This document shows positions 24,657-35,353 of a DNA stretch of 64,000 nucleotides, one piece after another. The stretch comes from Bacillus sp. UNC41MFS5 (GTDB taxonomy: Bacteria; Bacillota; Bacilli; Bacillales_B; DSM-18226). The stretch covers positions 62,001 to 126,000 of the forward strand of contig NZ_JMLP01000016.1 of assembly GCF_000686805.1 (NCBI RefSeq). Reading direction: 5' to 3'. Each line of letters begins with the position of its first letter. Within the stretch, counting starts at the first letter, position 1. Under the pieces are notes generated by a model. It was given only the letters and a program-made list of their open reading frames with translations, did not search any database and was not told the origin of the DNA. The position numbers and the translations under genes were made by a program.

Positions 24657-25418
24657 TCATTCATATCCATATCTCATTTGTTCCGATAGTTCATTACAGG
24701 ATGTTTTGAGAAGATCAATAAATATCTGCAGCTCCGGATCGTTCACACGAGAAATTAAAGTGGAAATACTGATGGCAGCCAGGACCTGTCCCATCCCGTT
24801 GAATATGGGCACAGCTGCACATCGAACACCTTGCTCATTTTCTTGTTCATCTACTGCATAGCCCTGCTGCTTGACTTTTTCAATTTCCTTTCGAAAAACG
24901 GCTTCATTGACTATCGTGTTGGCGGTTTGATACTGGTAGTTATAATTTTTTAATAAAAGCTCCAATTCATTAGGGGGTTGATAGGCTAAAAGGACTTTTC
25001 CAATCGCGGTAGAGTGGAGGGGTAGTCTTCGGCCAATACGAGAATAACGAATAATGGATTGTTCCCCTTCTACTTTATCGATATACACGCCTTCCCGACC
25101 GTCCAAAATCCCCAAGTGCACTGTTTGCCCCGTTTTGGTAGAAAGATCGAGAAGGTATTTTTTGGCAGTTTTTCTTATATCCATATTGCTGATGACTAGA
25201 TTCCCTCGTTCAGCTAGTTTCAATCCTAATCTATATTTACCATTATCCGGATTTTGATCGATATAGGAATACTCATGAAGTGTTTTTAATAGGGAGTGAA
25301 CAGTACTTTTATGCAACCCCATCTTTTCACTAATTTCGGTAATTTTTAGCTCCGACTTATGCTCATCAAATAAATCTAGAATCTTCAGAGCCCGTTCAAC
25401 AGATTGAATAATAGGCAT
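24657..25418 (-). CDS. IclR family transcriptional regulator
   Basis: 253 aa. N-terminal winged helix (RALKILDLFDEHKSELKITEISEKMGLHKSTVHSLLKTL) and a C-terminal GAF-like IclR effector domain (DGREGVYIDKVEGEQSIIRYS, RRLPLHSTAIGKVLLA, EQENEQGVRCAAVPIF). It is divergent from the xylonate dehydratase gene and its own leader holds a copy of the palindrome found before that gene, so autoregulation and control of the xylonate genes are likely. The arrangement parallels E. coli YagI/XynR. The effector is probably xylonate or a downstream intermediate (inference). Confidence 0.9.
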   Translation of the reverse strand: MPIIQSVERALKILDLFDEHKSELKITEISEKMGLHKSTVHSLLKTLHEYSYIDQNPDNGKYRLGLKLAERGNLVISNMDIRKTAKKYLLDLSTKTGQTVHLGILDGREGVYIDKVEGEQSIIRYSRIGRRLPLHSTAIGKVLLAYQPPNELELLLKNYNYQYQTANTIVNEAVFRKEIEKVKQQGYAVDEQENEQGVRCAAVPIFNGMGQVLAAISISTLISRVNDPELQIFIDLLKTSCNELSEQMRYGYE

Positions 25419-25431
25419 AAATAACCCCTCT

Positions 25432-25449
25432 AGTTTTATATTGTAAAAT
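25432..25449 (-). promoter_or_regulatory. IclR-type operator, copy 1 (autoregulatory)
   Basis: AGTTTTATATTGTAAAAT, one mismatch from the perfect palindrome at 25589, 14 bases upstream of the IclR start codon. Confidence 0.65.
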
Positions 25450-25588
25450 CATATCTTATTATAACAAACATTATGGATTAATAAATGTCGATAAAAAATT
25501 TTAAAAAAATAATTTTCCCATTGTAACGGAATAGTCAGAATAAATATAGATATGCTATAATCAAATTGCGGCCAAATAATAAAACTTA

Positions 25589-25605
25589 GTTTTATATTAT
25601 AAAAC
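25589..25605 (+). promoter_or_regulatory. IclR-type operator, copy 2 (dehydratase promoter)
   Basis: GTTTTATATTATAAAAC is a perfect 17-bp palindrome, 58 bases before the dehydratase ATG. Same box as at 25432 and 28812. Confidence 0.8.
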
Positions 25606-25663
25606 TTTATGCGTACATAAAATCATTACTTGGTAGTAAATAAATTAAACATTGGAGGTTACT

Positions 25664-27658
25664 ATGTCATTAAACTCAATATTAGGTGAAGGAGATCAAT
25701 CCCTTTATAGCATAAAGACTCATGGCGCTGGGCCGGAAGGTTCACTTCCACTGACGCCCGAAATGTTAAGAGAACTGCCAAGCGGTGATATTTTTGGTAT
25801 GACTCAAAATGCCGGAATGGGCTGGGAACCATCCAAGCTCCTTGGAAAACAGGTGCTGATTATCGGAACATTGGCAGGCATTCGGGATCATGATGGCACT
25901 CCAATTGCATTAGGATACCATACTGGAAACTATGAACTAGGATTGCAAATGAGGGCTGCTGCTGAAGAAATTACTAAGCTAGGAGGCGTACCGTTTGCCA
26001 GTTATGTAAGCGATCCATGTGATGGCCGCTCTCAGGGGACAACAGGCATGTTTGACTCCCTTCCATATAGGAATGATGCAGCAGTTGTGATGAGACGCCT
26101 AATCCGGTCCATCCCGACAAGACGGGCCGTTATAGGTGTTGCCACCTGTGATAAGGGTCTCCCAGCCGTGATGATTGCCTTGGCATCCATGCATAATCTT
26201 CCAACCGTCCTTGTTCCGGGCGGTGCAACACTTCCGCCTACAGATGGGGAAGATGCGGGCAAGGTTCAAACGATTGGTGCAAGGTTTTCAAATGGTGAGC
26301 TTTCATTGGAGGAAGCCGCAAGACTTGGTTGTGTAGCATGTGGCTCATCCGGTGGTGGTTGTCAGTTCTTAGGAACCGCTGGAACCTCACAAGTGGTTGT
26401 GGAAGCACTGGGATTGGCACTGCCTCATTCTGCTTTAGCGCCGTCTGGCCAGCCTGTTTGGGAAGAAGTCGCGAAACAGTCAGCACGCGCAGCGCTGGAA
26501 TTGGAAAAGAGAAACATTACTACAAAGGATATCATTACAGATAAAGCAATTGAAAATGCAATGGTGCTTCATGCAGCATTTGGTGGTTCAACCAACTTGC
26601 TGCTGCATCTTCCAGCTGTTGCACATGCTGCCGGCTGCAAAATTCCTACTGTAGATGATTGGGAAAGAATCAATAAATTGGTGCCTCGCTTAGTAAATGT
26701 ATTGCCAAACGGTCCAGATAACCATCCAACAGTTCGTGCTTTCTTAGCTGGAGGAGTACCTGAAGTTATGCTTCATCTAAGGAAATTAGGCCTGTTGCAT
26801 GAAGATGTACTTACGGTGACAGGGGAAACTCTTGGAGCAAACCTTGATTGGTGGGAAACCTCAGAAAGACGTGCGAAATTTAGACAACTATTGGTGGAAC
26901 ATGATGGAATTCAACCAGATGAGGTCATCATGAGTCCAATTCAATCAAAACAACGAGGATTAACCTCAACAGTTACGTTTCCGAAAGGTAACATTGCACC
27001 TGAAGGTTCTGTCATTAAATCAACTAGCATTGATCCTTCCATGGTCGGAGAAGACGGTGTTTATCGTCATACAGGTGAAGCAAAGATTTTTACATCTGAA
27101 AAAGCAGCGATCAGGGCGATTAAAACAGGCGGAATCGAAGCAGGTGACATCATGGTTGTTATGGGTGGAGGACCATTGGGGACAGGAATGGAAGAAACTT
27201 ATCAATTAACTTCTGCATTAAAGCACTTATCTTATGGGAAACATGTTTCCTTACTTACAGATGCACGTTTTTCAGGCGTTTCAACTGGGGCATGTATCGG
27301 ACATATTGGGCCAGAAGCGTTGGCGGGGGGACCAATTGGTAAATTACGTGATGGAGATGTAATTGAAATTATTGTCGACAGAGAACAGCTGGTCGGTACT
27401 GTTAACTTTATCGGTACAAAGGACAATAGATTGTCGATTGAAGAGGCAACTAGAGTATTAGATGAACGTGGGACACATCAAAGCCTTAAGCCAGATCCTG
27501 GATTACCGGATGATACTCGATTATGGGCTGCACTTCAATCCGCGAGTGGAGGAACTTGGCGAGGTAGTGTTTATGATACTGATCGAATCATTGAAGTGTT
27601 GAATGCAGGCATGAAAGCACTAGCGGACGAAAAGAAAGAAAAAAGTGTGACTAAGTAA
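25664..27658 (+). CDS. D-xylonate dehydratase, YjhG/YagF family (IlvD/Edd)
   Basis: 664 aa. Dehydrates D-xylonate to 2-keto-3-deoxy-D-xylonate. The sequence follows E. coli YjhG/YagF throughout: [22 protein letters not shown] block (here [20 protein letters not shown]), [70 protein letters not shown] and [25 protein letters not shown]. The Cys residues of these blocks would hold the Fe-S cluster. ATG 25664 follows TTGGAGGTTACT; a TTG at 25652 is rejected because it is inside the Shine-Dalgarno. First gene of the xylonate operon, behind the IclR palindrome. Confidence 0.93.
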   Translation: MSLNSILGEGDQSLYSIKTHGAGPEGSLPLTPEMLRELPSGDIFGMTQNAGMGWEPSKLLGKQVLIIGTLAGIRDHDGTPIALGYHTGNYELGLQMRAAAEEITKLGGVPFASYVSDPCDGRSQGTTGMFDSLPYRNDAAVVMRRLIRSIPTRRAVIGVATCDKGLPAVMIALASMHNLPTVLVPGGATLPPTDGEDAGKVQTIGARFSNGELSLEEAARLGCVACGSSGGGCQFLGTAGTSQVVVEALGLALPHSALAPSGQPVWEEVAKQSARAALELEKRNITTKDIITDKAIENAMVLHAAFGGSTNLLLHLPAVAHAAGCKIPTVDDWERINKLVPRLVNVLPNGPDNHPTVRAFLAGGVPEVMLHLRKLGLLHEDVLTVTGETLGANLDWWETSERRAKFRQLLVEHDGIQPDEVIMSPIQSKQRGLTSTVTFPKGNIAPEGSVIKSTSIDPSMVGEDGVYRHTGEAKIFTSEKAAIRAIKTGGIEAGDIMVVMGGGPLGTGMEETYQLTSALKHLSYGKHVSLLTDARFSGVSTGACIGHIGPEALAGGPIGKLRDGDVIEIIVDREQLVGTVNFIGTKDNRLSIEEATRVLDERGTHQSLKPDPGLPDDTRLWAALQSASGGTWRGSVYDTDRIIEVLNAGMKALADEKKEKSVTK

Positions 27659-27773
27659 TTTTTAAGAGAGTAAAAGTTTCATTGAATGTATTAAAGCTCA
27701 TTAAACAAATATTTTTATCCCAGCGGGCTCAGGTAGAATTAGAGCCTGCTGGGAATCCAAGGAGAGAGATTCA

Positions 27774-28709
27774 TTGAAAAAAGCACAATTTCTAACGCCT
27801 GTTGTTACTGCTTTTAATGCTGAGGGCAATTTGGACCATCAGGCTAACAAAAATATCTATGATTTTTTAATTAATGGGGGAGTAGACGGTTTAGTCATTA
27901 TGGGCAGTACTGGAGAGTTTTTCGCCATGAATGATGCTCAGAAGAAAGAATTGATCGACCTTGTGGTTAACCATGTGAATCATCGGACCAAAGTGTATAT
28001 CGGAACTTCGTGCATGACAGTGGAAGATACGATACAGCTTTCCAACCATGCTATTGATACCGGTGCGGATGGTGTCATGATTATCAGCCCATATTATTTT
28101 TCACTTTCGGATGAAAGTGTTGAATACTATTATGATCAGGTGGCAGATGGGGTAAAGGGTGATATTTATTTGTATAATTTCCCTGCAAGGACAGGCCATG
28201 ACTTGTCTCCGCAAGTTACCCTCAATCTCTTGAGGAAACATAAGAATATTAAAGGATTTAAAGATACTGTCACGGAAATAACGCATACAAGAAAATTGAT
28301 TCAAACGGTGCGGGACGAATTCCCTGAATTTATTGTCTACTCCGGATTTGATGAAAACTTTGCCCATAATATACTTTGTGGAGGTAATGGCTGTATTGGG
28401 GGGCTCTCCAACTTATATCCAGCAGTATTTTCTGAGTGGGTAAATGCTATAAACATGAATGACCTGGAAAAAGTGGCTGAGATCCAAAATATCGTCGATA
28501 AAATGATGGGGCTATACGATATTGGAACTCCGTTTATCCCGATTATGAAGCAAGCGATGGTCCTTAGAGGGATCGAATTAGATGGATATTGTCAAAAGCC
28601 GCTTATCCAGCCAAATAACAAACAAATAGAGTCTATCAAACTGCTTTTGCAACAATTAGATGCATTGATTGTTCAAGTTATTCCTAATTATAAAGGGGCT
28701 TTAGCGTAA
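27774..28709 (+). CDS. 2-dehydro-3-deoxy-D-pentonate aldolase, YjhH/YagE type (DapA superfamily)
   Basis: 311 aa class I aldolase, expected to split 2-keto-3-deoxy-xylonate into pyruvate and glycolaldehyde (Dahms route). GSTGEF at 44-49, Tyr134 (IYLYNFPARTGHDL) and Schiff-base Lys163 (IKGFKDTVTE) match the DHDPS superfamily. Lacking lysine-pathway context and sitting behind a xylonate dehydratase, it is better read as the YagE/YjhH aldolase than as dihydrodipicolinate synthase. TTG start with GGAGAGAG upstream. The 115-base gap to the dehydratase has no strong terminator, so one operon is likely. Confidence 0.87.
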   Translation: MKKAQFLTPVVTAFNAEGNLDHQANKNIYDFLINGGVDGLVIMGSTGEFFAMNDAQKKELIDLVVNHVNHRTKVYIGTSCMTVEDTIQLSNHAIDTGADGVMIISPYYFSLSDESVEYYYDQVADGVKGDIYLYNFPARTGHDLSPQVTLNLLRKHKNIKGFKDTVTEITHTRKLIQTVRDEFPEFIVYSGFDENFAHNILCGGNGCIGGLSNLYPAVFSEWVNAINMNDLEKVAEIQNIVDKMMGLYDIGTPFIPIMKQAMVLRGIELDGYCQKPLIQPNNKQIESIKLLLQQLDALIVQVIPNYKGALA

Positions 28710-28811
28710 ATTCGTAAATAAAAAGGTAGAAAATATTATCCTAAGAAGGAATAGATTTCCTTGTTGTAAGGTGATATAATCTAGCTAAATAAGATTATAT
28801 TATAAAATCGT

Positions 28812-28828
28812 GTTTTATAATATAAAAC
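28812..28828 (+). promoter_or_regulatory. IclR-type operator, copy 3
   Basis: GTTTTATAATATAAAAC, a perfect 17-bp palindrome that matches copy 2 except at the centre. It lies before the broken aldo-keto reductase and the GPH symporter. Confidence 0.8.
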
Positions 28829-28910
28829 TATTTTGAAGTCTATTCATAGTGCACTGGCAGGAATCCCTTCCTCAGCCAGTGCAGAGGCACAAATAAATTG
28901 AGTAAAAGGA

Positions 28911-29066
28911 GTGAAGCAGCGTTTTATGGAAATGAAGAAAGAAGGCGTTGGTAAAGCAATTGCTGAATCAATTGTGCCCCACGAAGAATTATTTATTACC
29001 ACAAAGCTTTGGAATGCTGATCATAGTTATGAAACAATGTTAGTGGCCTTTGATGAAGTTTGGTAA
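28911..29066 (+). pseudogene. Remnant of an aldo/keto reductase gene
   Basis: The reading EAAFYGNEE, followed after a frame change by GVGKAIAES and [20 protein letters not shown], is the AKR core (YGNE catalytic Tyr, TTKLW catalytic Lys). A 4-base duplication in GAAGAAAGAAGG shifts the frame at about 28935, TAA stops it at 29064, and both the N-terminal barrel start and the C-terminal two-thirds are missing. In a Dahms pathway an AKR here could reduce glycolaldehyde to ethylene glycol; this copy cannot. Confidence 0.85.
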
Positions 29067-29087
29067 ATTGGATAGTAGTATTATCTC

Positions 29088-29118
29088 CACTTTGTTTATA
29101 TGACCAACAAACTAAGTG
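29088..29118 (+). promoter_or_regulatory. XylR-type operator before the GPH symporter
   Basis: CACTTTGTTTA and ACAAACTAAGTG are inverted arms with TATGACCA between. It is a slightly degenerate copy of the sites at 33831 and 47013. A weak promoter (CCAACA, 17 bases, TAATAA) overlaps its right side. Confidence 0.75.
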
Positions 29119-29149
29119 TTTATAAATAATAATTAAAAGGGGAATCAGA

Positions 29150-30532
29150 ATGAATACAAGTGTTGCTCAGCAATTAACAGTAGATCAACCCGAAAAAATC
29201 ACAATGAAGGAAAAGATTGGCTATGGTACTGGTGATTTAGCCTGTAACTTCATTTACCAAACTGTAAGTAGTTATCTATTATTTTTCTATACAGACGTTT
29301 TTGGCATCACGGCTGCAGCAGCTGGATTAATGTTCCTAGTTGTTCGGTTGATCGATGCGGTTCTCGATCCATTTATTGGAGCAGTTATTGATAAGACAAA
29401 TACAAAATATGGAAGATTTCGTCCATACCTTTTATACGGAGCCTTTCCATTTGCGGGTGTAGCAATTCTCTGTTTTACAACTCCAGGATTTTCGGATCCT
29501 ATGAAACTTGTATATGCATATGCTACTTATATTTTATTATCGATTACGTATTCAGTGATTAACATTCCTTATGCAGCGCTTACTTCAGCCATTACTCAAG
29601 ATAACAAAGAAGTTGTCAGCTTGACTTCAGTCCGGATGCTGTTCGGAAACACTGGTGGATTGATCGTTTCATTCGGTGTACCCCTTTTAGCTGGAATCTT
29701 CACAAATATGACTGGAGAAACAGGCACAGGATGGCAAATCACCATGACAATCATGGGGATTTTAGGAGCCTTTTTGTTGATGTACAGCTTTTATAACACA
29801 AAAGAACGTGTTCAGCTTAATCATTCAAAAGAAGCAGAGATTAACTTTAAAGATATCTGGATTCAATTAAAAACAAATCGTCCACTTTTAATCGTTTGCT
29901 TTTTCTTTATACTTAATTTTGGTGTAAACTCCATTGTTAACTCTGTTGGTATTTATTATGTCACGTATAACGTTGCAAGACCGGAATTAGTAAAATGGTA
30001 TGGTTTAATGGGAACGCTTCCTGCACTTATCCTTATGCCATTAATGCCTTTGATGTATAAATTGATGGGTAAGAAAAAGCTATTATTTACAGCTTTATCA
30101 TTAAAGGCACTCGGCTTATTAGCTCTTTTCCTTATTCCGCCAACCATGGTTCCATTTGTATTTGCAGGACGTTTAATTGCAGCACTCGGTACAATTACAG
30201 CAGGTGCATTTACATGGGCGTTAATTCCTGAAACCATCGATTATGGCGAATATAAGACTGGTAAACGTGCAAGCGGTGTCATCTATGCATTGGTTGGATT
30301 CTTCTTCAAGTTTGGTATGGCAATCGGAGGAATTGTTCCAGGATTGATTTTGGCCAACTTCGGTTATGTTGCTAATCAAGCGCAGACTCCAGAGGCATTG
30401 AACGGTATTTTGATTACCATGACTGTCATTCCGGCCGTATTTGTTATCATCGAGCTTGTTGCCATCTTCTTATATAACTTGGATGAAAAGGAACATAAAC
30501 GAATTCTTAATGTATTAAAAAAGAGAGGATGA
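29150..30532 (+). CDS. GPH-family pentoside:cation symporter (XynP/YagG-like)
   Basis: 460 aa, 12 transmembrane helices. GPH/MelB-type features are [59 protein letters not shown] and [20 protein letters not shown]. It probably imports xylosides or xylo-oligosaccharides with Na+ or H+. It overlaps the next gene frame and is followed closely by a GH43 beta-xylosidase, the B. subtilis xynPB and E. coli yagGH arrangement. AAAAGGGGAATCAGA precedes the ATG. XylR-type and IclR-type sites lie upstream. Confidence 0.92.
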   Translation: MNTSVAQQLTVDQPEKITMKEKIGYGTGDLACNFIYQTVSSYLLFFYTDVFGITAAAAGLMFLVVRLIDAVLDPFIGAVIDKTNTKYGRFRPYLLYGAFPFAGVAILCFTTPGFSDPMKLVYAYATYILLSITYSVINIPYAALTSAITQDNKEVVSLTSVRMLFGNTGGLIVSFGVPLLAGIFTNMTGETGTGWQITMTIMGILGAFLLMYSFYNTKERVQLNHSKEAEINFKDIWIQLKTNRPLLIVCFFFILNFGVNSIVNSVGIYYVTYNVARPELVKWYGLMGTLPALILMPLMPLMYKLMGKKKLLFTALSLKALGLLALFLIPPTMVPFVFAGRLIAALGTITAGAFTWALIPETIDYGEYKTGKRASGVIYALVGFFFKFGMAIGGIVPGLILANFGYVANQAQTPEALNGILITMTVIPAVFVIIELVAIFLYNLDEKEHKRILNVLKKRG

Positions 30533-30540
30533 TCACCAAA

Positions 30541-32142
30541 ATGAAGATCCAAAATCCTGTATTAAAAGGTTTTAATCCAGACCCTAGCATTTGCAGGGTC
30601 GGGGATGATTATTATATCGCGGTATCTACCTTTGAATGGTTCCCTGGGGTTCAAATCCATCATTCTAAGGATCTGGTAAACTGGCATCTTGTATCACGTC
30701 CGTTAAATCGGGTTTCCCTTATTGATATGAAAGGAAACCCCAATTCAGGCGGTGTGTGGGCACCATGTTTAACCTATGCTGATGACAAATTCTGGTTGAT
30801 TTATTCCGATGTGAAACAACATTCGGGAGCGTGGAAGGACACTCACAATTACTTGACTACCTGTGAAACGATTGATGGTGATTGGAGCGACCCGATCTAT
30901 TTGAATAGTTCAGGTTTCGATCCTTCCTTATTCCATGATGTGGATGGAAGAAAATACATCATCAATATGCTTTGGGACCAAAGAACGTATAAACACTCTT
31001 TTGGGGGAATTGTCTTACAAGAATATTCTCATGAGGAAGGTCGTTTAATCGGAAAGCCGAAAGTGATTTTTGAAGGAACAGACATTAGGCTGACTGAGGG
31101 GCCGCATTTATATCATATCAACGGTTATTACTATCTAATGACAGCAGAGGGTGGAACGAGATATGCTCATACAGCAACGCTAGCAAGATCAAAAAATATT
31201 GAGGGACCTTATGATTTGCACCCAGATCATCCATTCCTTACTTCCTGGCATGATCCTAGAAATCCTTTGCAAAAATGCGGACATGCCTCTATCGTTCAAA
31301 CACATACAGATGAATGGTATTTAGCGCATCTCACTGGCAGACCGCTGCCTCAAGATGATAAACCGGTACTTGATTATCGAGGTTTTTGTCCGCTGGGAAG
31401 AGAGACGGCCATTCAAAAACTTGAATGGAAGGACGGTTGGCCATATGTTGTGGGAGGAAAACAAGGCTCTGTTGAAGTAGAAGCACCAAAGATGGAAGAG
31501 GTTAAATGGGAACGAGATTATGACGAGGTTGACCACTTTGACAGCCCAACTTTGAACCATCATTATCAGTCATTAAGGATTCCATTAACAGAAGATATTA
31601 TGTCCTTGACCGACAGACTGGGACATTTACGCCTTTATGGAAAAGAGTCATTAACGTCATGCTTTACTCAAGCCTTGGTTGCGCGGCGCTGGCAGTCATT
31701 ACATTTTGATGCTGGTACAGCGGTTTCCTTCCAGCCAAATACATTCCAGCAGGCTGCAGGCTTGGTTTGCTATTATAATACAGAAAATTGGACATCTGTT
31801 CAAATTACCTGGAATGAAGAAAAGGGTCGGATCATTGATATCATGAATTGTGATAACTTTGCTTTCTCACAACCGCTTCAAGGGTCAGAAATTCAAGTTC
31901 CAGAATCGGTTGAGTATGTTCATTTAAAAGTTAAAGTCAGAAATCATACCTTTCAATTCGCTTATTCTTTTGATAACGAAACTTGGACGGATATACCTGT
32001 AACCTTTGAATCTTATAAACTATCGGACGAATATGTCCGGCTTAATGGATTTACTGGTGCATTTGTTGGTATGCATTGTCAAGATACAAGCGGAACAAGT
32101 CAACCTGCTGATTTTGACTATTTTTCTTATAAAGAAATTTAG
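30541..32142 (+). CDS. xynB: GH43 beta-xylosidase
   Basis: 533 aa cytoplasmic 1,4-beta-xylosidase releasing xylose from xylo-oligosaccharides. It matches B. subtilis XynB closely: [15 protein letters not shown] (base Asp), [43 protein letters not shown] (second Asp), [23 protein letters not shown] (acid Glu) and the C-terminal beta-sandwich. ATG 30541 aligns with known starts; the frame opens at 30529, overlapping the symporter stop. Ribosome-binding site AGAGAGGA. It belongs to the symporter operon. Confidence 0.94.
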   Translation: MKIQNPVLKGFNPDPSICRVGDDYYIAVSTFEWFPGVQIHHSKDLVNWHLVSRPLNRVSLIDMKGNPNSGGVWAPCLTYADDKFWLIYSDVKQHSGAWKDTHNYLTTCETIDGDWSDPIYLNSSGFDPSLFHDVDGRKYIINMLWDQRTYKHSFGGIVLQEYSHEEGRLIGKPKVIFEGTDIRLTEGPHLYHINGYYYLMTAEGGTRYAHTATLARSKNIEGPYDLHPDHPFLTSWHDPRNPLQKCGHASIVQTHTDEWYLAHLTGRPLPQDDKPVLDYRGFCPLGRETAIQKLEWKDGWPYVVGGKQGSVEVEAPKMEEVKWERDYDEVDHFDSPTLNHHYQSLRIPLTEDIMSLTDRLGHLRLYGKESLTSCFTQALVARRWQSLHFDAGTAVSFQPNTFQQAAGLVCYYNTENWTSVQITWNEEKGRIIDIMNCDNFAFSQPLQGSEIQVPESVEYVHLKVKVRNHTFQFAYSFDNETWTDIPVTFESYKLSDEYVRLNGFTGAFVGMHCQDTSGTSQPADFDYFSYKEI

Positions 32143-32171
32143 TCCATTGCATTGAAAGGAAGGGAATAGAC

Positions 32172-33653
32172 ATGGACTTGCTTCAAGTAAAAAATGAAAA
32201 AATTACTGATTCTACTGGTAACACCATCCAACTAAGAGGTACATGTATTGGCGGATGGATGAATATGGAGGACTTTATTAATGGTTACACCGGGACGGAG
32301 CACGCTCTTCGTCATACTGTTGCAGAAGTGATTGGTAAAGAAAAAGCTGAATTTTTATTTGACCGGATGCTGCATTACTTCTTCGGTGAAGATGATATTC
32401 AGTTTATTAAAAGCTGGGGAGCAACCACCATACGCATTCCTTTAAATTATCGTCATTTTGAGGATGATGAGGCACCATTAACTTACAAGGAATCAGGATT
32501 TAAACGCTTAGACAAGATTATTGATTTATGCGAAAAGTATGGGCTTTACGTTATACTTGATCTTCATGCTGTGCAGGGCTTCCAAAATACTCACTGGCAT
32601 TCCGATAATGATGTACGTCATAGCTTTTTCTGGCATGATAAAACGTATCAAGACAGATTTGTCGCTTTATGGGAAGAGTTTGCTCGACGTTACAAAGGCA
32701 GAGGAGTTATTGCTGGGTATAATGTCATGAATGAACCATGTGTGAATACACCGCACGGCGATTTCCCACATACCTTCTTTGGCAATTATCAACCTGACTG
32801 GGACAGGATGAATCGTATTTACCGACGCGTCGTTGAAGCAATTCGCGCGATTGACCCAGACCACATTATTTTCCTAGAGGGGGATAACTATTCAAAGCTG
32901 TTTGATGGTTTAGAAGCTCCTTTTGCGAAAAATCTTGTATACAGCAGCCATAACTATACGGCAGCCGGTTTCGGACCTGGTGCTTACCCTGGGGTAGCAG
33001 ATGCGAAAACAGCCCGTGTAGAAAGTGGAAAGTACTGGGATAAGGCTGTCCAAGAGGAAGTATTTTATCATCACCAAGGTACAGAGTTTGCACAAGAATA
33101 TAATGTTCCTTTATGGGTAGGGGAGTTCGGTTCCGTTTATAATGGACCAGAAAATGAAATTACGGATCGCCTGCGTGCGATGGATGACCAACTTAGTATC
33201 TTTGAAGAATTTGGAGCTCATTGGACCACTTGGACGTATAAAGATGTCGGTGTGATGGGATTAGTGACACTTGATCCAGAATCGGAATACATGCAGAGGC
33301 TTTCTTCCATTTTTAAAATGAAACATGCATTAAATACAGACGATTGGATGATTTGGCTGCCAGGCTTTAAGGCAAGACAATCTGTTGAGGAATTAGCTAA
33401 CCATTTGGAAGAGGTGGTCAATCCGGAAATGTCTCACGCTTATAATCTTTCCAGTCTTTCTCAAGTCATTCTGACTGTCTATGCCGGCGCACTGATCCAG
33501 CCAGAGTACGCAAAGATTTTTAAAGAATTTTCCGAGGAAGAAATTGACCTTATCATGCAGTCGTTTGCCTTTAAAAACTGTAAAGTTAACGAAGGCTTGC
33601 TTGAGGTATTGAAAAAACACACAAATGAAAAAGTTGAGGTAGGAAATAATTAA
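32172..33653 (+). CDS. GH5 family glycoside hydrolase, cytoplasmic
   Basis: 493 aa, no signal peptide. Family 5 (beta/alpha)8 features: [27 protein letters not shown], acid/base Glu188 in GYNVMNEPC and nucleophile Glu318 in [11 protein letters not shown]. The Trp-rich [14 protein letters not shown] sits after the nucleophile. Residues about 390-490 add a helical C-terminal region. It follows xynB by 29 bases with GGAAGGGAATAG before the ATG, so it is the last gene of the xylo-oligosaccharide operon. An exo-acting xylosidase or an enzyme for branched or glucose-containing xylan fragments is plausible; specificity cannot be read. Confidence 0.86.
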   Translation: MDLLQVKNEKITDSTGNTIQLRGTCIGGWMNMEDFINGYTGTEHALRHTVAEVIGKEKAEFLFDRMLHYFFGEDDIQFIKSWGATTIRIPLNYRHFEDDEAPLTYKESGFKRLDKIIDLCEKYGLYVILDLHAVQGFQNTHWHSDNDVRHSFFWHDKTYQDRFVALWEEFARRYKGRGVIAGYNVMNEPCVNTPHGDFPHTFFGNYQPDWDRMNRIYRRVVEAIRAIDPDHIIFLEGDNYSKLFDGLEAPFAKNLVYSSHNYTAAGFGPGAYPGVADAKTARVESGKYWDKAVQEEVFYHHQGTEFAQEYNVPLWVGEFGSVYNGPENEITDRLRAMDDQLSIFEEFGAHWTTWTYKDVGVMGLVTLDPESEYMQRLSSIFKMKHALNTDDWMIWLPGFKARQSVEELANHLEEVVNPEMSHAYNLSSLSQVILTVYAGALIQPEYAKIFKEFSEEEIDLIMQSFAFKNCKVNEGLLEVLKKHTNEKVEVGNN

Positions 33654-33715
33654 ACAAAATACAGCATTTGATGATGCACGTAATCGCTTAAAAAATATTT
33701 TTTCATCCTAATTTA

Positions 33716-33770
33716 AAGGCTGATTTCTAAAAGGGTGGTAAAAAGACCTTTTGAAATCAGCCTTCTCTTA
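33716..33770 (+). terminator. Terminator of the symporter-xynB-GH5 operon
   Basis: AAGGCTGATTTC and GAAATCAGCCTT arms with an inner AAAAGG/CCTTTT stem, then CTCTTAAAT. Confidence 0.65.
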
Positions 33771-33830
33771 AATAATTTGTGATGAAAAAGGAAAGATGGC
33801 TGATGCGGACCATGTTAAAAATACTTTTAT

Positions 33831-33863
33831 AAACTTAGTTTATCTGATGGACAAACTAAGTTT
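33831..33863 (+). promoter_or_regulatory. XylR-type operator before xylA
   Basis: AAACTTAGTTTAT and ACAAACTAAGTTT inverted arms. It covers the -35 and spacer of the xylA promoter. Confidence 0.88.
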
Positions 33864-33876
33864 ATGATGCTATAAT
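33848..33876 (+). promoter_or_regulatory. Sigma-A promoter of xylA
   Basis: TGGACA (33848-33853), a 17-base spacer and TATAAT (33871-33876). It lies partly inside the XylR-type operator. Confidence 0.8.
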
Positions 33877-33888
33877 TTGATTACGAAG

Positions 33889-33902
33889 TGAAAGCATTTG
33901 CA
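33889..33902 (+). promoter_or_regulatory. cre (CcpA) site in the xylA leader
   Basis: TGAAAGCATTTGCA matches the TGWAANCGNTNWCA pattern except for A in place of the central G. It lies just downstream of the predicted transcription start, so CcpA would act as a roadblock. Confidence 0.75.
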
Positions 33903-33943
33903 AAGTTATTCTGAACCCATAAAACTCTAGGAGGAATAATCCG

Positions 33944-35275
33944 ATGGCTTATTTCGAAACAATTAATAAAATTCAATTTGAAGGTGCGGCATCTAAAAAT
34001 CCATTAGCATTTAAGTATTATAATCCAGAGGAAAAAATAAATGGCAAAACAATGGAAGAAATTCTTCGTTTCTCCGTTGCATATTGGCACACATTTACTG
34101 CAGATGGTACCGATCCATTTGGCGTAGGTACAGCAATCCGTTCGTGGAATCACCTGAAAGGATTAGATTTAGCGAAAGCACGTGTGGAAGCTGCATTTGA
34201 ACTTTTTGAAAAATTAAATGTTCCTTTCTTTGCTTTCCATGACGTTGATATTGCTCCTGAAGGACGCACGTTACAAGAATCAAATGAGAACCAAGACGTA
34301 ATCGTTGCAATGATAAAAGAATACATGAAAACCAGCAAGACAAAATTATTGTGGAACACGGCAAACATGTTTACTAACCCTAGATATGTTCATGGTGCGG
34401 CTACTGCTCCGAATGCAGATGTGTTTGCTTACTCTGCAGCGAAAGTGAAAAAAGCGTTAGAAGTAGCAAAAGAGCTTGGTGCCGAAAACTATGTATTCTG
34501 GGGCGGCCGTGAAGGGTACGAAACACTTCTCAATACAGACATGAAGCTGGAACAAGATAACTTAGCACGTTTCTTTCATATGGCAGTAGATTATTCGAAA
34601 GAAATTGGCCTAAACGTTCCATTCCTAATTGAGCCAAAACCAAAAGAGCCTACTAAACATCAATATGATTTCGATGTGGCTACTGGTCTAGCATTCTTGC
34701 AAAAATATGATTTAACAGACTACTTCAAGTTTAATATCGAAGCAAACCACGCTACTTTAGCTGGTCACACGTTCGAGCATGAATTAAGAACAGCTCGTAT
34801 TAACGGAATGCTTGGTTCTGTCGATGCTAACCAAGGGGATACACTGCTTGGATGGGATACGGATGAATTTCCAACTGACTTATATACAAACACTTTAGCT
34901 ATGTACGAAATTTTGAAGAATGGCGGCTTAGGAAAAGGCGGCTTAAACTTCGATGCAAAAGTAAGAAGAGGTTCATTCGAAGCAGAAGACCTATTCCACG
35001 CACACATTGCAGGTATGGACGCATTTGCGATTGGCCTAAAAGTTGCTAACAAGTTAATTGAAGATAAAGTCCTTGATAGCTTTATTGAAGAGCGTTACAG
35101 CAGCTATACAAACGGAATTGGCTTAGACATCGTAGAGGGAAAAACAAACTTCCGTGAACTGGAAGCGTATGCCCTTCAATTAACAGAAATTAAAAACATC
35201 TCAGGCAGAACAGAGCGCCTAAAAGCTTTAATTAATCAATATTTACTTGAAACACTTTCAAGCGTAACTGTTTAA
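33944..35275 (+). CDS. xylA: Xylose isomerase
   Basis: 443 aa group II xylose isomerase converting D-xylose to D-xylulose. [12 protein letters not shown] holds the catalytic His/Asp pair, [18 protein letters not shown] the substrate block, and [14 protein letters not shown] and [15 protein letters not shown] carry metal ligands. Full length with a strong AGGAGGAAT before the ATG. It is followed by xylB after a 69-base gap with a terminator-like hairpin. Control by XylR and CcpA is indicated by the upstream sites. Confidence 0.97.
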   Translation: MAYFETINKIQFEGAASKNPLAFKYYNPEEKINGKTMEEILRFSVAYWHTFTADGTDPFGVGTAIRSWNHLKGLDLAKARVEAAFELFEKLNVPFFAFHDVDIAPEGRTLQESNENQDVIVAMIKEYMKTSKTKLLWNTANMFTNPRYVHGAATAPNADVFAYSAAKVKKALEVAKELGAENYVFWGGREGYETLLNTDMKLEQDNLARFFHMAVDYSKEIGLNVPFLIEPKPKEPTKHQYDFDVATGLAFLQKYDLTDYFKFNIEANHATLAGHTFEHELRTARINGMLGSVDANQGDTLLGWDTDEFPTDLYTNTLAMYEILKNGGLGKGGLNFDAKVRRGSFEAEDLFHAHIAGMDAFAIGLKVANKLIEDKVLDSFIEERYSSYTNGIGLDIVEGKTNFRELEAYALQLTEIKNISGRTERLKALINQYLLETLSSVTV

Positions 35276-35297
35276 TAACTACTTAATATAATCATCG

Positions 35298-35334
35298 AAA
35301 ATGTGCTGGCAGTCTATTACTCCAGCACATTTTT
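35298..35334 (+). terminator. Hairpin between xylA and xylB
   Basis: AAAATGTGCTGG, a 12-base loop and CCAGCACATTTTT. It is probably a partial terminator that lowers xylB expression relative to xylA. Confidence 0.7.
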
Positions 35335-35353
35335 ATAGGAAAGGATGATACGG

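Noticed and set aside
27774..28709. Dihydrodipicolinate synthase (dapA)
   Set aside because: Right superfamily, but the context is xylonate breakdown and no lysine-pathway gene is near; the YagE/YjhH aldolase reading fits better.
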